From positions 992,001 through 1,056,000 of the forward strand of contig NZ_FNKA01000001.1 in NCBI RefSeq assembly GCF_900101335.1: DNA of 64,000 bases, read 5' to 3'. The position numbers and the translations under genes are program-made. Shown piece after piece: positions 8,206-17,010 of this stretch. Each line of letters starts with the position of its first letter. The stretch's first letter is position 1. Below the pieces are notes generated by a model. The model worked only from the letters and a program-made list of their open reading frames with translations, was not told the DNA's origin and did not search any database. This stretch comes from Quadrisphaera sp. DSM 44207. GTDB taxonomy: Bacteria; Actinomycetota; Actinomycetes; Actinomycetales; Quadrisphaeraceae.

Positions 8206-10743
8206 ATGGCGCAGCGGCCTCCCGCCCCCACGTCCAGCACGCCCCCCGACCCCTCCGGCCCCGCGGCGGCGGGCGGCTCCCCGGGGTCCCGTCCGGCTCC
8301 CCGCACGGCCCCCGGCGCGTCCGGGCGCCGCACGACGCACCGCACGACGCACCGCACGGCCAAGCTGCTGGCCGGCTTCCTGGCGGCGAGCGTGGGCGCG
8401 GGCGTGATGGCGGCCGGGCTGGTCCTGCCGGCGGTGGCGGTGGCGGGCACGGCGACCAAGGGCACGGTCGAGCTGTTCGACAGCCTGCCCGCCGAGCTCG
8501 AGGAGCAGCCGCTGTCCCAGCAGTCGCGCATCCTCTACGCGGACGGCTCGCTGATGGCGACCTTCTACTACGAGAACCGCGTCGTGGTGCCCCTGTCCGA
8601 GATGTCCCCGCTCGTGCAGTCCGCGGTCGTCGCCGTCGAGGACTCCCGCTTCTTCCAGCACGGCGGCGTCGACCCGCAGGGCATGACCCGGGCGTTCGTG
8701 CAGAACCTCAACAGCGACGACGTCCAGGGCGCCTCGACCCTCACCCAGCAGTGGATCAAGAACGTGCAGGTGGAGCAGGCCCTCTCGCAGCTGCCCCCGG
8801 GCGCGTCGCTGGAGGAGCGCCAGGCGGCCTTCGCGGACGCGACCCAGCGCAGCGGCATCGAGGGCTACACGCGCAAGCTGCGCGAGGTCAAGCTCGCGAT
8901 CGCGGCGGAGCAGCGCCTGAGCAAGGAGGAGATCCTCGAGCGCTACCTCAACATCGCGAACTTCGCCGGCGGCCAGTACGGCGTCGAGGCCGCCAGCCGG
9001 CACTGGTTCAACAAGTCCGCCAAGGACCTCTCGCTGCCGGACGCCGCGCTGCTGGCCGGCATCGTGCAGAACCCCACCGGCTACGACCCGGTGAACAACC
9101 CCCAGGACTCCCGGGCCCGTCGCGACGTCGTCCTCGGCCGGATGCTGGCGACGGGCGCCATCGACCAGGCCCAGCACGACGAGGCCGTCGCGGTGCCGCT
9201 GGAGGCGCAGCTGGACGTGCAGGAGACGCCCAACGGCTGCGTGCAGGCCGGGGGCGCGGGGTTCTTCTGCGACTACGTCGTCGAGACCCTGCTGGAGGAC
9301 CCCGCCTTCGGGGAGGACCGCGCCGAGCGCACCCGCGTGCTCTACCGCGGCGGGCTCGAGGTCACCACGACGCTCGACCGCGCCAAGCAGGACGCCGCCG
9401 TCCAGGAGGTCAACGGCTTCGTGCCGGACGACGGCGCGGGCGTCGGCGCCTCGATCGTCTCGGTCGAGCCCGGCACCGGCAAGATCCTCGCGATGGCGCA
9501 GAACCGCGCCTTCGACCCCCGCTCGGAGAGCACCACGGGCGGCACCTCCATCAACTACAACGTCGACTACGCCATGGGCGGCTCGCACGGCTTCCAGCCG
9601 GGCTCGAACGCCAAGCCGATCGTCCTCGCGCAGTGGCTGGCCGCCGGCAACACCCTGATGGAGAGCGTCGAGGCGCCGCGCACGAAGGTCTGGCCCCCCA
9701 GCTCTTGGACGCTCGGCGCCTGCGCGCAGGGGCCCTACCTCGACACCTGGACGGTGCGCAACGCCGGCGACAGCGGGGTCGTCGGAGGGCGCCTGCCGGT
9801 GGTCGAGGCGACGTACCGCTCCATCAACACCGCCTACGCGGCGATGGAGAACCGGCTCCAGATGTGCGACGTGCAGGCGATGGCCAGCAGCCTCGGGGTG
9901 CACCAGGCCCAGAGCGGGGAGCCCCTCGCGCCGTACCCCAGCCTCGTGCTCGGCGGCTACGAGGTCGCCCCGCTGACCATGGCGAGCATGTACGCCACCT
10001 TCGCCGCGCAGGGCACGCACTGCACGCCCACGGCCGTCGTGCGCGTGAGCGACCCGGACGGCGCGGAGCTGCCCGTCCCGGCCCCGCAGTGCCGGCAGGC
10101 GATCAGCCCCGAGGTCGCCAACGGCGTCACGTACGCGCTCAAGGAGACGCTCGTGCGCGGCACGGCCCGCGGCCACGGCCTGGAGGGCCGGGTGGCGGCC
10201 GGCAAGACCGGGACGACGAACCAGAGCGTCGCGACGTGGTTCACCGGCTACACCCCGCAGCTGGCCACGTCGGTGTGGATCGGCTACCCCGGGGAGAGCG
10301 CGTCCCTCGACGGCGCGGTCATCGCGGGCCAGCGCCGCAGCCCCATGTACGGGGGCACCATCGCCGCGCCCATGTGGAAGGCGTACTCCGACCGCGCGCT
10401 GGCGGGCGCTCCGGCGCTTCCCTTCACGGACCCGCCGCCGGCGATGATCGGCCGGTCGACCGCGGCGCCCGAGCGGCAGGCCGCGTCCGGGTCGGACCCC
10501 GAGTCGGGGTCCGAGACGCCCTCGCGCCCGACGCGCCACAGCACCGGCGGCGGCGGCGACGGCGGTGGTGGTGGCCGCCCGGCGGCGGCGCCGGCGCCGG
10601 CGCAGGAGGTCCCCGTGCAGGAGGCGGTCGCGCCCGAGCCCGAGCCCGCTCCGGTCGAGGAGCAGGCCCCGGCGCCGGAGCCCGCGCCCGAGCAGCCGGC
10701 CGAGCCCCCCGCCGAGCCTCCCGCCGAGGACGCGCAGGGCTGA
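8206..10743 (+). CDS. ponA2: Bifunctional class A penicillin-binding protein (PonA2-like)
   Basis: A peptidoglycan synthase with an N-terminal cytoplasmic Pro/Thr-rich tail, one membrane helix (LLAGFLAASVGAGVMAAGLV), a GT51 glycosyltransferase (catalytic Glu in VAVEDSRFFQHGG, then STLTQQWIKN) and a transpeptidase domain. The transpeptidase has SxxK as SNAK near residue 467, SxN as SIN near 540 and KTG near 668. It ends in about 100 residues rich in Pro, Ala and Glu with a Gly run. The C-terminal PASTA domain of mycobacterial PonA2 is not visible. The start is taken at ATG 8206 (leaderless promoter). GTG 8164 would add 14 residues. It is divergent from whiB, as in mycobacteria, and acts at the outer face of the membrane. 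Confidence 0.93.
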   Translation: MAQRPPAPTSSTPPDPSGPAAAGGSPGSRPAPRTAPGASGRRTTHRTTHRTAKLLAGFLAASVGAGVMAAGLVLPAVAVAGTATKGTVELFDSLPAELEEQPLSQQSRILYADGSLMATFYYENRVVVPLSEMSPLVQSAVVAVEDSRFFQHGGVDPQGMTRAFVQNLNSDDVQGASTLTQQWIKNVQVEQALSQLPPGASLEERQAAFADATQRSGIEGYTRKLREVKLAIAAEQRLSKEEILERYLNIANFAGGQYGVEAASRHWFNKSAKDLSLPDAALLAGIVQNPTGYDPVNNPQDSRARRDVVLGRMLATGAIDQAQHDEAVAVPLEAQLDVQETPNGCVQAGGAGFFCDYVVETLLEDPAFGEDRAERTRVLYRGGLEVTTTLDRAKQDAAVQEVNGFVPDDGAGVGASIVSVEPGTGKILAMAQNRAFDPRSESTTGGTSINYNVDYAMGGSHGFQPGSNAKPIVLAQWLAAGNTLMESVEAPRTKVWPPSSWTLGACAQGPYLDTWTVRNAGDSGVVGGRLPVVEATYRSINTAYAAMENRLQMCDVQAMASSLGVHQAQSGEPLAPYPSLVLGGYEVAPLTMASMYATFAAQGTHCTPTAVVRVSDPDGAELPVPAPQCRQAISPEVANGVTYALKETLVRGTARGHGLEGRVAAGKTGTTNQSVATWFTGYTPQLATSVWIGYPGESASLDGAVIAGQRRSPMYGGTIAAPMWKAYSDRALAGAPALPFTDPPPAMIGRSTAAPERQAASGSDPESGSETPSRPTRHSTGGGGDGGGGGRPAAAPAPAQEVPVQEAVAPEPEPAPVEEQAPAPEPAPEQPAEPPAEPPAEDAQG

Positions 10744-10784
10744 CGGCGGAGCCGGCAGCGGGGCCGACAGCGGGACCGGCGCCC

Positions 10785-11255
10785 TCAGCCCTGCAGCTGG
10801 CGGCGCACCTCGGCGGCCAGCCGCGCGCCGTCCACCTGCGCACCGGCGCGAGGGCGGACGGCGCCCATGACGGCGCCCATGGCCGCTCTCCCGGTCCTCC
10901 CGGCCGAGGCCGCCGCGGCGACCTCCTCGGCCACCAGCGCGCGCAGCTGCTCGTCGGACAGCTGCGCGGGCAGGTAGGAGGTCAGCACCGCCTCCTCCGC
11001 GCGCTCGCGCTCGGCCTGGTCCGCGCGCCCGGCGCCGGCGAACGCGTCGGCGGCCTCGCGGCGCTTCTTGGCCTCGGTGCGCAGCACCGCGAGCACCTCC
11101 TCCTGCGACAGCTCGCGCGGGGAGTCCCCCGCCACCTCGGCGGCCTTGACGGCCGTCAGCGCCATGCGCAGCGTCGCCCTGCGCAGGTCGTCCTTCTCGC
11201 GCATCGCGGTGGTCAGGTCCTCGCGCAGCCTGTCCTGGAGCCGGTCGTCCGCCAT
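10785..11255 (-). CDS. GatB/YqeY domain protein
   Basis: A 156-residue YqeY-family protein (MADDRLQDRLREDLTTAMREKDDLRRATLRM at the start, LRTEAKKRREAADAF and LPAQLSDEQL further on). The fold is shared with the tail of the amidotransferase subunit GatB, and the free-standing proteins are thought to bind tRNA or assist amidation, though their role is unproven. Starts at ATG 11255. It lies between ponA2 and the divergent metallophosphoesterase, the usual actinobacterial arrangement. The region downstream (10744-10784) holds nothing obvious. Confidence 0.88.
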   Translation of the reverse strand: MADDRLQDRLREDLTTAMREKDDLRRATLRMALTAVKAAEVAGDSPRELSQEEVLAVLRTEAKKRREAADAFAGAGRADQAERERAEEAVLTSYLPAQLSDEQLRALVAEEVAAAASAGRTGRAAMGAVMGAVRPRAGAQVDGARLAAEVRRQLQG

Positions 11256-11335
11256 GCCGCGCAGTCTCTCAGCGCGGCCCGCCGACGCAGCTTCCGCCCG
11301 CAGCCTCTGAGCGCGACCTCGGAGCGCCCGCCAGG

Positions 11336-12247
11336 ATGAGGGGCGTGAGCAGCCGCACCACGACGTCCCTGGCCGCGCTGGGCGCCGCCGCCGCCGGGTG
11401 CCTGGCCTGGGGCGCCGGCGTGGAGGTGGGCTCCTACCGACTGCGGCGAGCCAGCGCGCCCGTCCTGCGCCCGGGGCAGGCGCCGATGACGGTGCTGCAC
11501 CTGTCGGACCTGCACCTGACCCCCGCGCGCCGTCGCGAGGTCGCCTGGGTGCGGGCCCTCGCCGACCTCGAGCCGGACCTCGTCGTCGACACCGGGGACA
11601 ACCTCGCCTCCGCGGCCGCCGTCCCGGTGGCCCTGGAGGCCCTGGAGCCGCTGCTGGCGCGCCCCGGCGCGTTCGTCCTCGGCTCCAACGACTACTTCGG
11701 GCCCCGGCCCGCGAACCCGGCGCAGTACCTGCTCGGCCCCTCGCGCCAGGACCGCCGGCGCGAGCCGCTGCCCACCGGTGACCTCGTCGCCGCTCTGAGC
11801 GCCGCAGGCTGGGCGGACCTGACCAACGCCCGGGCGCGCCTGTCGGTCGCCGGACGGCGCGTGGACCTCGTCGGCGTGGACGACCCCCACCTCGGCCTCG
11901 ACCGGTACCTGGACGTCGCCGGCCCCGCCGACCCGGACGCCGACCTCACCGTGGGCGTCGCCCACGCCCCCTACCGGCGGGTGCTGGACGCGATGACCGC
12001 CGACGGGTGCGACCTGCTGCTGGCCGGGCACACCCACGGCGGGCAGCTGTGCGTGCCGGGCTTCGGCGCGCTCGTGACCAACTGCGACCTGCCCCGCTCG
12101 CACGCGAAGGGCCTGCACCGCTGGCAGCGCGGCCGCGCGAGCACGTGGCTGCACGTCAGCGCCGGCCTCGGCACCTCCCCGTACGCGCGCGTGCGCTTCG
12201 CGTGCCCGCCGGAGGCCACCCTGCTCACCCTCGTCGCCCGCACCTGA
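11336..12247 (+). CDS. Metallophosphoesterase, YkuE-like
   Basis: A 303-residue calcineurin-like phosphoesterase with an N-terminal hydrophobic segment (TSLAALGAAAAGCLAWGAGV) that would anchor or export it. Metal motifs in order: HLSDLHLTP (DxH), VVDTGDNL (GD), GSNDYFGP (the GNHD box in its SND variant), VAHAPYRR and AGHTHGGQ. YkuE-type enzymes act on phosphate esters at the membrane. The substrate is unknown. It is the usual partner downstream of ponA2 and yqeY. The start may be ATG 11336 or GTG 11345. Confidence 0.88.
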   Translation: MRGVSSRTTTSLAALGAAAAGCLAWGAGVEVGSYRLRRASAPVLRPGQAPMTVLHLSDLHLTPARRREVAWVRALADLEPDLVVDTGDNLASAAAVPVALEALEPLLARPGAFVLGSNDYFGPRPANPAQYLLGPSRQDRRREPLPTGDLVAALSAAGWADLTNARARLSVAGRRVDLVGVDDPHLGLDRYLDVAGPADPDADLTVGVAHAPYRRVLDAMTADGCDLLLAGHTHGGQLCVPGFGALVTNCDLPRSHAKGLHRWQRGRASTWLHVSAGLGTSPYARVRFACPPEATLLTLVART

Positions 12248-12257
12248 CCCGCTCGGC

Positions 12258-12263
12258 TAGAGT
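12258..12263 (+). promoter_or_regulatory. -10 element TAGAGT of tRNA-Pro
   Basis: TAGAGT lies 12 bases before the first base of the tRNA, in the expected position for a vegetative promoter. Confidence 0.55.
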
Positions 12264-12275
12264 GGTCGCGCTCCA

Positions 12276-12349
<74 letters not shown>

Positions 12350-12478
12350 CACTCCCGTTGGTCGGCTGCTGACGCAGCCTCGCACCGGTCACCCGACCAC
12401 GGCGCCGGTCAGCAGCGCCTCCTGGCGGTCACCCGGCCCGTGCGGTGTCCAGCCGCCCCAGCCGGGTACGGGACGCCG

Positions 12479-13492
12479 GTGCGCATCGAGCTCAAGCCCG
12501 TCTCCGACCAGGTCGTCGTCGTCATGGGCGCCTCCAGCGGCATCGGCCGCGCCGCGGCGCTCGCCCTGGCCCGCCGCGGCGCGACGGTCGTCGTCTCCGC
12601 CCGCCGGGAGGGCGCCCTGCGCTCCCTCGTCGAGGAGATCACCGCGGGCGGCGGCACCGCGACCGCCGTCGTCGCCGACGTGACCGACCCCGCCCAGGTG
12701 CGCGCGGTCGCGGACCGCGCGGCCGCCGAGCACGGCCGCCTCGACAGCTGGGTGCACCTGGCGGGCGTCGCCCTGTTCGCGGCCTTCGAGGACACGACGC
12801 CGGAGGAGTTCGCCCGCGTCGTCGACGTCAACCTGATGGGGCAGGTGCACGGCGCCGCCGCCGCGCTGCCGCACCTGCGCCGGGAGGGCCGCGGCGCCCT
12901 GGTGCACGTCACGTCGATGGGCGCCAAGCGCGGCGTGCCGCTGCAGAGCGCCTACATCGCCTCCAAGCACGCCGTCGACGGGTTCCTGGAGGTGCTGCGC
13001 ATGGAGGTGCAGCGCTCCGGGGTCCCGATCAGCGTCACGCAGATCATGCCCGCGACGATCAACACCCCGCTGTTCGACCAGGCCCGCACCAAGCTGGGCG
13101 TCAAGCCCGTGGCGCCGCCGCCGGTCTACCAGCCGGACGTCGTCGTGGAGGCGATCCTGCACGCCGTGGAGCACCCGACCCGCGACATCGTCGTCGGCGC
13201 GGCGGCCAAGGCGATGGTCGTCGGCGAGAAGGTGGCCCCCCGCCTGCTCGACGCGCTCCTGGTCCGCTTCGGCTTCGAGGCGCACGACACCGGGCAGCCG
13301 AAGCCGGCGGACGCACCGGACAACCTCTTCGCCCCCCTCGACGGGTTCGCCACCGCGCAGGACGGCTTCGGCGACTCCGCCCTGCGCCGCAGCCTCTACA
13401 CCAGGGCGCGGCTGAGCCCGCTCGGGCGCGCCCTGCCGGTGGCGGCGGTCGCGGGGGCCGCGGGGCTGGCGCTCAGGGCCGCTCGCCGCTGA
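12479..13492 (+). CDS. Short-chain dehydrogenase/reductase with C-terminal extension
   Basis: A 337-residue SDR oxidoreductase using NAD(P)H. The cofactor glycine motif is MGASSGIG, and the catalytic Ser-Tyr-Lys set is in HVTSMGAK and SAYIASK. After the Rossmann core (about 260 residues) there is an extra about 75-residue tail ending in a hydrophobic Ala/Gly stretch before RAARR, which may attach it to the membrane. This is common in actinobacterial long SDRs whose substrates are unknown. GTG 12479 was chosen because the strand VSDQVVVVMGASSG starts 8 residues later. Its 3' end overlaps the convergent hydrolase gene by 20 bases. Confidence 0.85.
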   Translation: MRIELKPVSDQVVVVMGASSGIGRAAALALARRGATVVVSARREGALRSLVEEITAGGGTATAVVADVTDPAQVRAVADRAAAEHGRLDSWVHLAGVALFAAFEDTTPEEFARVVDVNLMGQVHGAAAALPHLRREGRGALVHVTSMGAKRGVPLQSAYIASKHAVDGFLEVLRMEVQRSGVPISVTQIMPATINTPLFDQARTKLGVKPVAPPPVYQPDVVVEAILHAVEHPTRDIVVGAAAKAMVVGEKVAPRLLDALLVRFGFEAHDTGQPKPADAPDNLFAPLDGFATAQDGFGDSALRRSLYTRARLSPLGRALPVAAVAGAAGLALRAARR

Positions 13493-14366
13493 CCCCGGCG
13501 GCGTCCGGCTCGCCCGGCGCCTGCTGCGCCTGCTGCACGGGCGGCTCGTCGGCGGCCGCGGCCGCGTCGTCGACGAGCGCCGCCACCTGCTCGGGCACGT
13601 CCCCGACGCTGCTGTGGCCGGCGAAGGGCAGCCACGAGAAGCGGGCGCCCGGCACGAGCGCCGCGAGCCGCAGCGCCTGGCCCAGGGAGAGCACGTCGGC
13701 GGATCCCTGGGCGATCCGCACGGGGCAGCGCACCGCGCGGTAGTCCAGCTGGCCCTCGGGGAGGATCGCCCAGCGCAGCTGGCGCCAGAAGTCGTCCCCC
13801 CGGCCCATCGCCCGCACGAGCGCGGCGGCCTCCTCCGGGGAGGCCCGCCACCCGCGCGCCCGCAGCGGGAACAGGGCGAGGGTCCGCACCGCCGCCGGCT
13901 GCGCCAGCCGGTCCGCCACCGGGCTGGCCGCGCCGTAGACGAGGCGGGAGAGGCCGAGCAGCGCCGCCTGGAAGCCGCGCTCGGGCGGCGTGACGGGCCC
14001 CGTCGGCCCGATGGCCACCACGGAGCGGGCGCGGCCGCGCCGGGCGAGCTCGAGGGCCACGCGACCCCCCAGCGACACGCCGAGCACGTGCGGCAGCGCC
14101 ACGCCGCGCTGGTCCAGCTCCGCCTCCACCGCGTCGGTCAGCCCCGCGACGTCCGACGTGCGGCCAGGAGGCAGGGGCGGTGAGTCGCCCTGTCCGGGCA
14201 GGTCGAGAGCGAGGACGTCGTAGCGCCGGGCGAGCAGCGGGAGCAGGGAGCGGAACTCCTCCCACGTGCTCCCGATGCCCGGCAGCGCCACGAGCGCCGG
14301 GCCGGTGCCCTCGCGGTGCACGTGCAGGGGCGGCAGCTGCGGGAGCGGCTCTGAGCGGGTGGTCAC
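13473..14366 (-). CDS. Alpha/beta-fold hydrolase
   Basis: A 297-residue hydrolase with ALPGIGSTWEEF (oxyanion region), LDLPGQGDSPP, a nucleophile elbow GVSLGG (Ser), an acid in QGSADVLSLG and His in FAGHSSVGD. The triad is complete, but the substrate cannot be deduced. The tail (residues 272-297) is Ala/Gln-rich and low complexity. It lies immediately downstream of the PHA depolymerase gene on the same strand (28-base gap), so it could be the distal gene of that operon, perhaps acting on released hydroxyacid esters. This last point is inference. Confidence 0.82.
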   Translation of the reverse strand: MTTRSEPLPQLPPLHVHREGTGPALVALPGIGSTWEEFRSLLPLLARRYDVLALDLPGQGDSPPLPPGRTSDVAGLTDAVEAELDQRGVALPHVLGVSLGGRVALELARRGRARSVVAIGPTGPVTPPERGFQAALLGLSRLVYGAASPVADRLAQPAAVRTLALFPLRARGWRASPEEAAALVRAMGRGDDFWRQLRWAILPEGQLDYRAVRCPVRIAQGSADVLSLGQALRLAALVPGARFSWLPFAGHSSVGDVPEQVAALVDDAAAAADEPPVQQAQQAPGEPDAAGVSGERP

Positions 14367-14394
14367 GAGCGCTCCTTGCCCGGACGGCGCCCCT

Positions 14395-15270
14395 TCACGC
14401 GCGGCCGGCGCCCACCCGCTCGGGGGCGGCGGCGGTGAGGAAGCGGGTGAGCACCGGCGCGACCTCCTCGGGGCTGTCGACCAGGGCCAGGTGGCCCCCG
14501 CCGCGCACGACGTGCGCCCGGGCCGAGGGGATCAGCGCCGCCAGCAGGCGGGCGTTGCACGCCGGCACCAGCGGGTCCTCGTCGCCGGCGACCACGAGGG
14601 TCGGCTGCCGCAGCCGACCGAGCCAGGGCAGGCTCGACCACCCCAGCGCCGCCTGCAGCTGCCCCACGTACGAGGGCGGGTGCACGGGCTCGGCGAAGTG
14701 GGCGGCGTGGCGGGCCGCGTCGCGCCCGGCGCGCGCGATGCGGCCCCCGAAGACCCAGGGCGCCGCGGAGCGCAGCCACTGGGGGTCGGCCATGCGCGGC
14801 GCGGCGAGCAGCGCGTAGGCCAGCGGGCTGCCGGGCACCGACCCGACGCCGAGGCCCGTGGCGACGAGGACGAGCCGGCGGACGCTGCCGGGCGCGTCGA
14901 GGGCGAGCTGCTGCGCGACCATGCCCCCGAAGGAGAAGCCGAGCACGTCGGCCCGCCGCGCCCCGGCCCAGGCCAGGGCGGCGGCGGCGACGCGGGCGTG
15001 GCCGCGCACGGACAGCAGGCCCCGGGCGGGCTCGCTGGCGCCGCACCCGGGGGCGTCGTAGGCGATGGTCGCGGTGCCGGGCGGCAGGTGGGCGCGCAGC
15101 GGCTCCCACAGCGACCGGCCTCCGCCGACGCCGTTGACGAGGAGCAGCGGCGGCTGCCCGCCGGGGGCGCCCGCCCGCTCCCCTGCACCCTCTGCCCCGC
15201 GCACCTCGACGGCGACGCGGTGGCCGTCGACGTCGACGGAGCCCGTGCGGCGCTCTCCGGGCGCCAGCAC
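14395..15270 (-). CDS. phaZ: Polyhydroxyalkanoate depolymerase, intracellular PhaZ type
   Basis: A 291-residue alpha/beta hydrolase that closely resembles the medium-chain-length PHA depolymerase PhaZ of pseudomonads. Shared stretches include LLLVNGVGGGRSLWEPLR, AYDAPGCGASE, the elbow GFSFGGMVAQQLA, GLGWSSLPWLGRLRQPTLVVAGDEDPLVP and GGGHLALV. It would release hydroxyacyl monomers from storage granules. The GTG start shares one base with the TAG stop of the reductase gene upstream (TAGTG), indicating coupled translation. Its place in a PHA cluster supports the call, although the related lipase/esterase families cannot be excluded by eye. Confidence 0.78.
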   Translation of the reverse strand: MLAPGERRTGSVDVDGHRVAVEVRGAEGAGERAGAPGGQPPLLLVNGVGGGRSLWEPLRAHLPPGTATIAYDAPGCGASEPARGLLSVRGHARVAAAALAWAGARRADVLGFSFGGMVAQQLALDAPGSVRRLVLVATGLGVGSVPGSPLAYALLAAPRMADPQWLRSAAPWVFGGRIARAGRDAARHAAHFAEPVHPPSYVGQLQAALGWSSLPWLGRLRQPTLVVAGDEDPLVPACNARLLAALIPSARAHVVRGGGHLALVDSPEEVAPVLTRFLTAAAPERVGAGRA

Positions 15271-16016
15271 TAGAAGACGGACCCGCCGTTGATGTCGAGC
15301 ACCTGCCCGGTCACGAAGGCGGCGTCGTCGCTGCACAGGTAGGCGACGCCGCCCGCGATGTCCTCCGGCTGGCCCGCGCGGCCGAGGAGGTTGTCCGTCA
15401 TCAGGGCTTCGCGGGCGTCCTGCGGCATGGCCGCGGTCATGGGGGACTCGACGAAGCCGGGCCGGATGCCGTTGACCGTGGTGCCGAAGCGGGCGAGCTC
15501 GACGGCGGCGCTGCGCACCAGCCCGATGACACCGGCCTTCGCGGCGATGTAGTTCATCTGACCGAGGTTGCCGGTCTTGGCGACGACGGAGGAGATGAGG
15601 ACGACGCGACCCGGCCCCTCGGCGCGCAGCCACGGCGCGGCGGCGCGCAGGCTGTCGAAGACGCCGGTGAGGTTGACGGCGATGACGCGGTCCCAGTCGT
15701 CGTCCGTGAGCTTGTGGAACATGCGGTCGCGGGTGATGCCGGCGTTGCCGATGAGCGTGTCGATCCCGCCGAGCGCGTCGGCGGCCTGGCGGAAGACGTC
15801 GCGCAGGTCCTCGCGGTCGGTGACGTCGCACCCGAACCCCACGACCTCGGACCCGGTGGCCTCGGAGATCGCCGCGGCGGTCTCCTTGGCGCCCACCTCG
15901 TTGACGTCGAGCAGCGCCACGCTCAGGCCCTCGCGGGCGAGCCGCTCGGCGATCGCGGCCCCGAGCCCTCGGGCACCGCCCGTGACGACGGCCTTCGACA
16001 CGCTGTAGTGCACCAT
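15270..16016 (-). CDS. 3-oxoacyl-ACP/acetoacetyl-CoA reductase (FabG/PhaB-like SDR)
   Basis: A 248-residue classical SDR with TGGARGLG, NNAG-type GNAGITRD, catalytic Ser in LISSVVAKTGN and YxxxK as YIAAK, ending DINGGSVF, all typical of FabG. In this context (beside phaZ and granule genes) it probably reduces 3-oxoacyl-CoA to 3-hydroxyacyl-CoA with NADPH, as a second enzyme besides the one next to phaC. ATG 16016 is preceded by AGAGGAACAGG, a good ribosome site. About 220 bases upstream separate it from the granule protein gene, enough for its own promoter. No clear -35/-10 pair was recognised there. Confidence 0.85.
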   Translation of the reverse strand: MVHYSVSKAVVTGGARGLGAAIAERLAREGLSVALLDVNEVGAKETAAAISEATGSEVVGFGCDVTDREDLRDVFRQAADALGGIDTLIGNAGITRDRMFHKLTDDDWDRVIAVNLTGVFDSLRAAAPWLRAEGPGRVVLISSVVAKTGNLGQMNYIAAKAGVIGLVRSAAVELARFGTTVNGIRPGFVESPMTAAMPQDAREALMTDNLLGRAGQPEDIAGGVAYLCSDDAAFVTGQVLDINGGSVF

Positions 16017-16238
16017 TCACCTGTTCCTCTCGCGTGAGCGCGCTGCGGCGCGCGCGGCGGTGCGCGGTCCCTGCTCGCAGCGGCTGCTGCACTGCGCCGA
16101 CGAGCGACCGCTCCTGCACCGGGGCGCAGCAGAGGGCACCGGCGCCGGTGGGCCGCTCGTGCGTTCCATCCTCACACGAGGGGACGCCGCCCGGCGCGGC
16201 ACTCGGCACGCGCCGGGCGGCGGGTCGTCGTCCGCCGG

Positions 16239-16916
16239 TCAGGCGGAGGGCACGGGCTCCTCGGCCGCCGGCTGAGCCGCCTCCAGGACCGCGATGCGGT
16301 TGTGGAGCATCGACAGCACGGCCGGGCGGGCCGGGTGGGCCCGCTCGTAGGCCTGCAGGTCCTGCAGCTCCTCCAGGGAGAAGCGGCGCAGGCGCGCCCG
16401 GATGCTCGCCAGGCTCAGCTCGTCCCAGCGCGGGACGGGCGGAGGCGGCGACTCGGCGTCCGAGTGGTCCGACTCGGACTCGGAGGACGCCGGCTGCTCG
16501 GCCGGCGCGGCGGCCTCGGCCGCAGACCCGGTCGTGAGCTCCGCCGCGGGCTCCGGTGCGGGCTCCAGCGCGGGCGTCGCAGGGGCGGGCTCGAGCGCCT
16601 GCTCCCCGGCCGGCGCCGCGATGGGGGCCAGGGCCTGCTGGACGACGGGCGCCGGCTCCGGCGCCCGCGGCGGGGCCTGCGGCGCGGGCCGGACGGCGGG
16701 GGCCGCGGTGCTGCCCGGACCCTGGCGCGGGCTCCACGCGGGAGCGGTCGCCAGGGCCGAGCGGAGCACCGCGGCACCCACCGCGGTCGCGGCGTCCGAC
16801 CACCGGAAGAGCAGCAGGGCGGGCACGGCCGCCGTCCTGGTCCAGGCCGCCTGCAGGGCGGTCATCGTGCTGGCGGCGCTGGTCGCGCTCCACCAGGGGT
16901 TCTGGATCGCGGTCAC
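16239..16916 (-). CDS. Putative granule- or lipid-droplet-associated protein
   Basis: A 225-residue protein in three parts. Residues 1-60 are mildly hydrophobic and Trp/Ala-rich (NPWWSATSAAS, ALLLFRWSDAATAVG). Residues 65-160 are low-complexity Pro/Ala/Glu/Ser. Residues 162-215 are a compact helical domain containing RWDELSLASIRARLRRFSLEELQDL and YERAHPARPAVLSMLHNRI. That last domain is a recurrent actinobacterial module (DUF8129-like, seen on lipid-droplet-associated proteins). Together with its place between phasin and reductase genes, this suggests a granule coat protein. A GGAGG ribosome site precedes the GTG start, and a strong hairpin separates it from phaP upstream. Confidence 0.65.
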   Translation of the reverse strand: MTAIQNPWWSATSAASTMTALQAAWTRTAAVPALLLFRWSDAATAVGAAVLRSALATAPAWSPRQGPGSTAAPAVRPAPQAPPRAPEPAPVVQQALAPIAAPAGEQALEPAPATPALEPAPEPAAELTTGSAAEAAAPAEQPASSESESDHSDAESPPPPVPRWDELSLASIRARLRRFSLEELQDLQAYERAHPARPAVLSMLHNRIAVLEAAQPAAEEPVPSA

Positions 16917-16933
16917 GGTAGGGCCTCCTCGCC

Positions 16934-16957
16934 GGCCCGCACCCGAGGGTGCGGGCC
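16934..16957 (-). terminator. Hairpin between phaP and the second granule gene
   Basis: GGCCCGCACC-CGAG-GGTGCGGGCC, a perfect 10-bp stem with a 4-base loop and no T tract. Its position within a same-strand pair suggests partial termination or 3'-end protection that would favour phaP expression over the downstream gene. Confidence 0.6.
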
Positions 16958-17010
16958 GCTGCGACGGTCGCGGTGCTCGGACGGCGCGCTCGGGCGCCGG
17001 TGGGGGGCGC

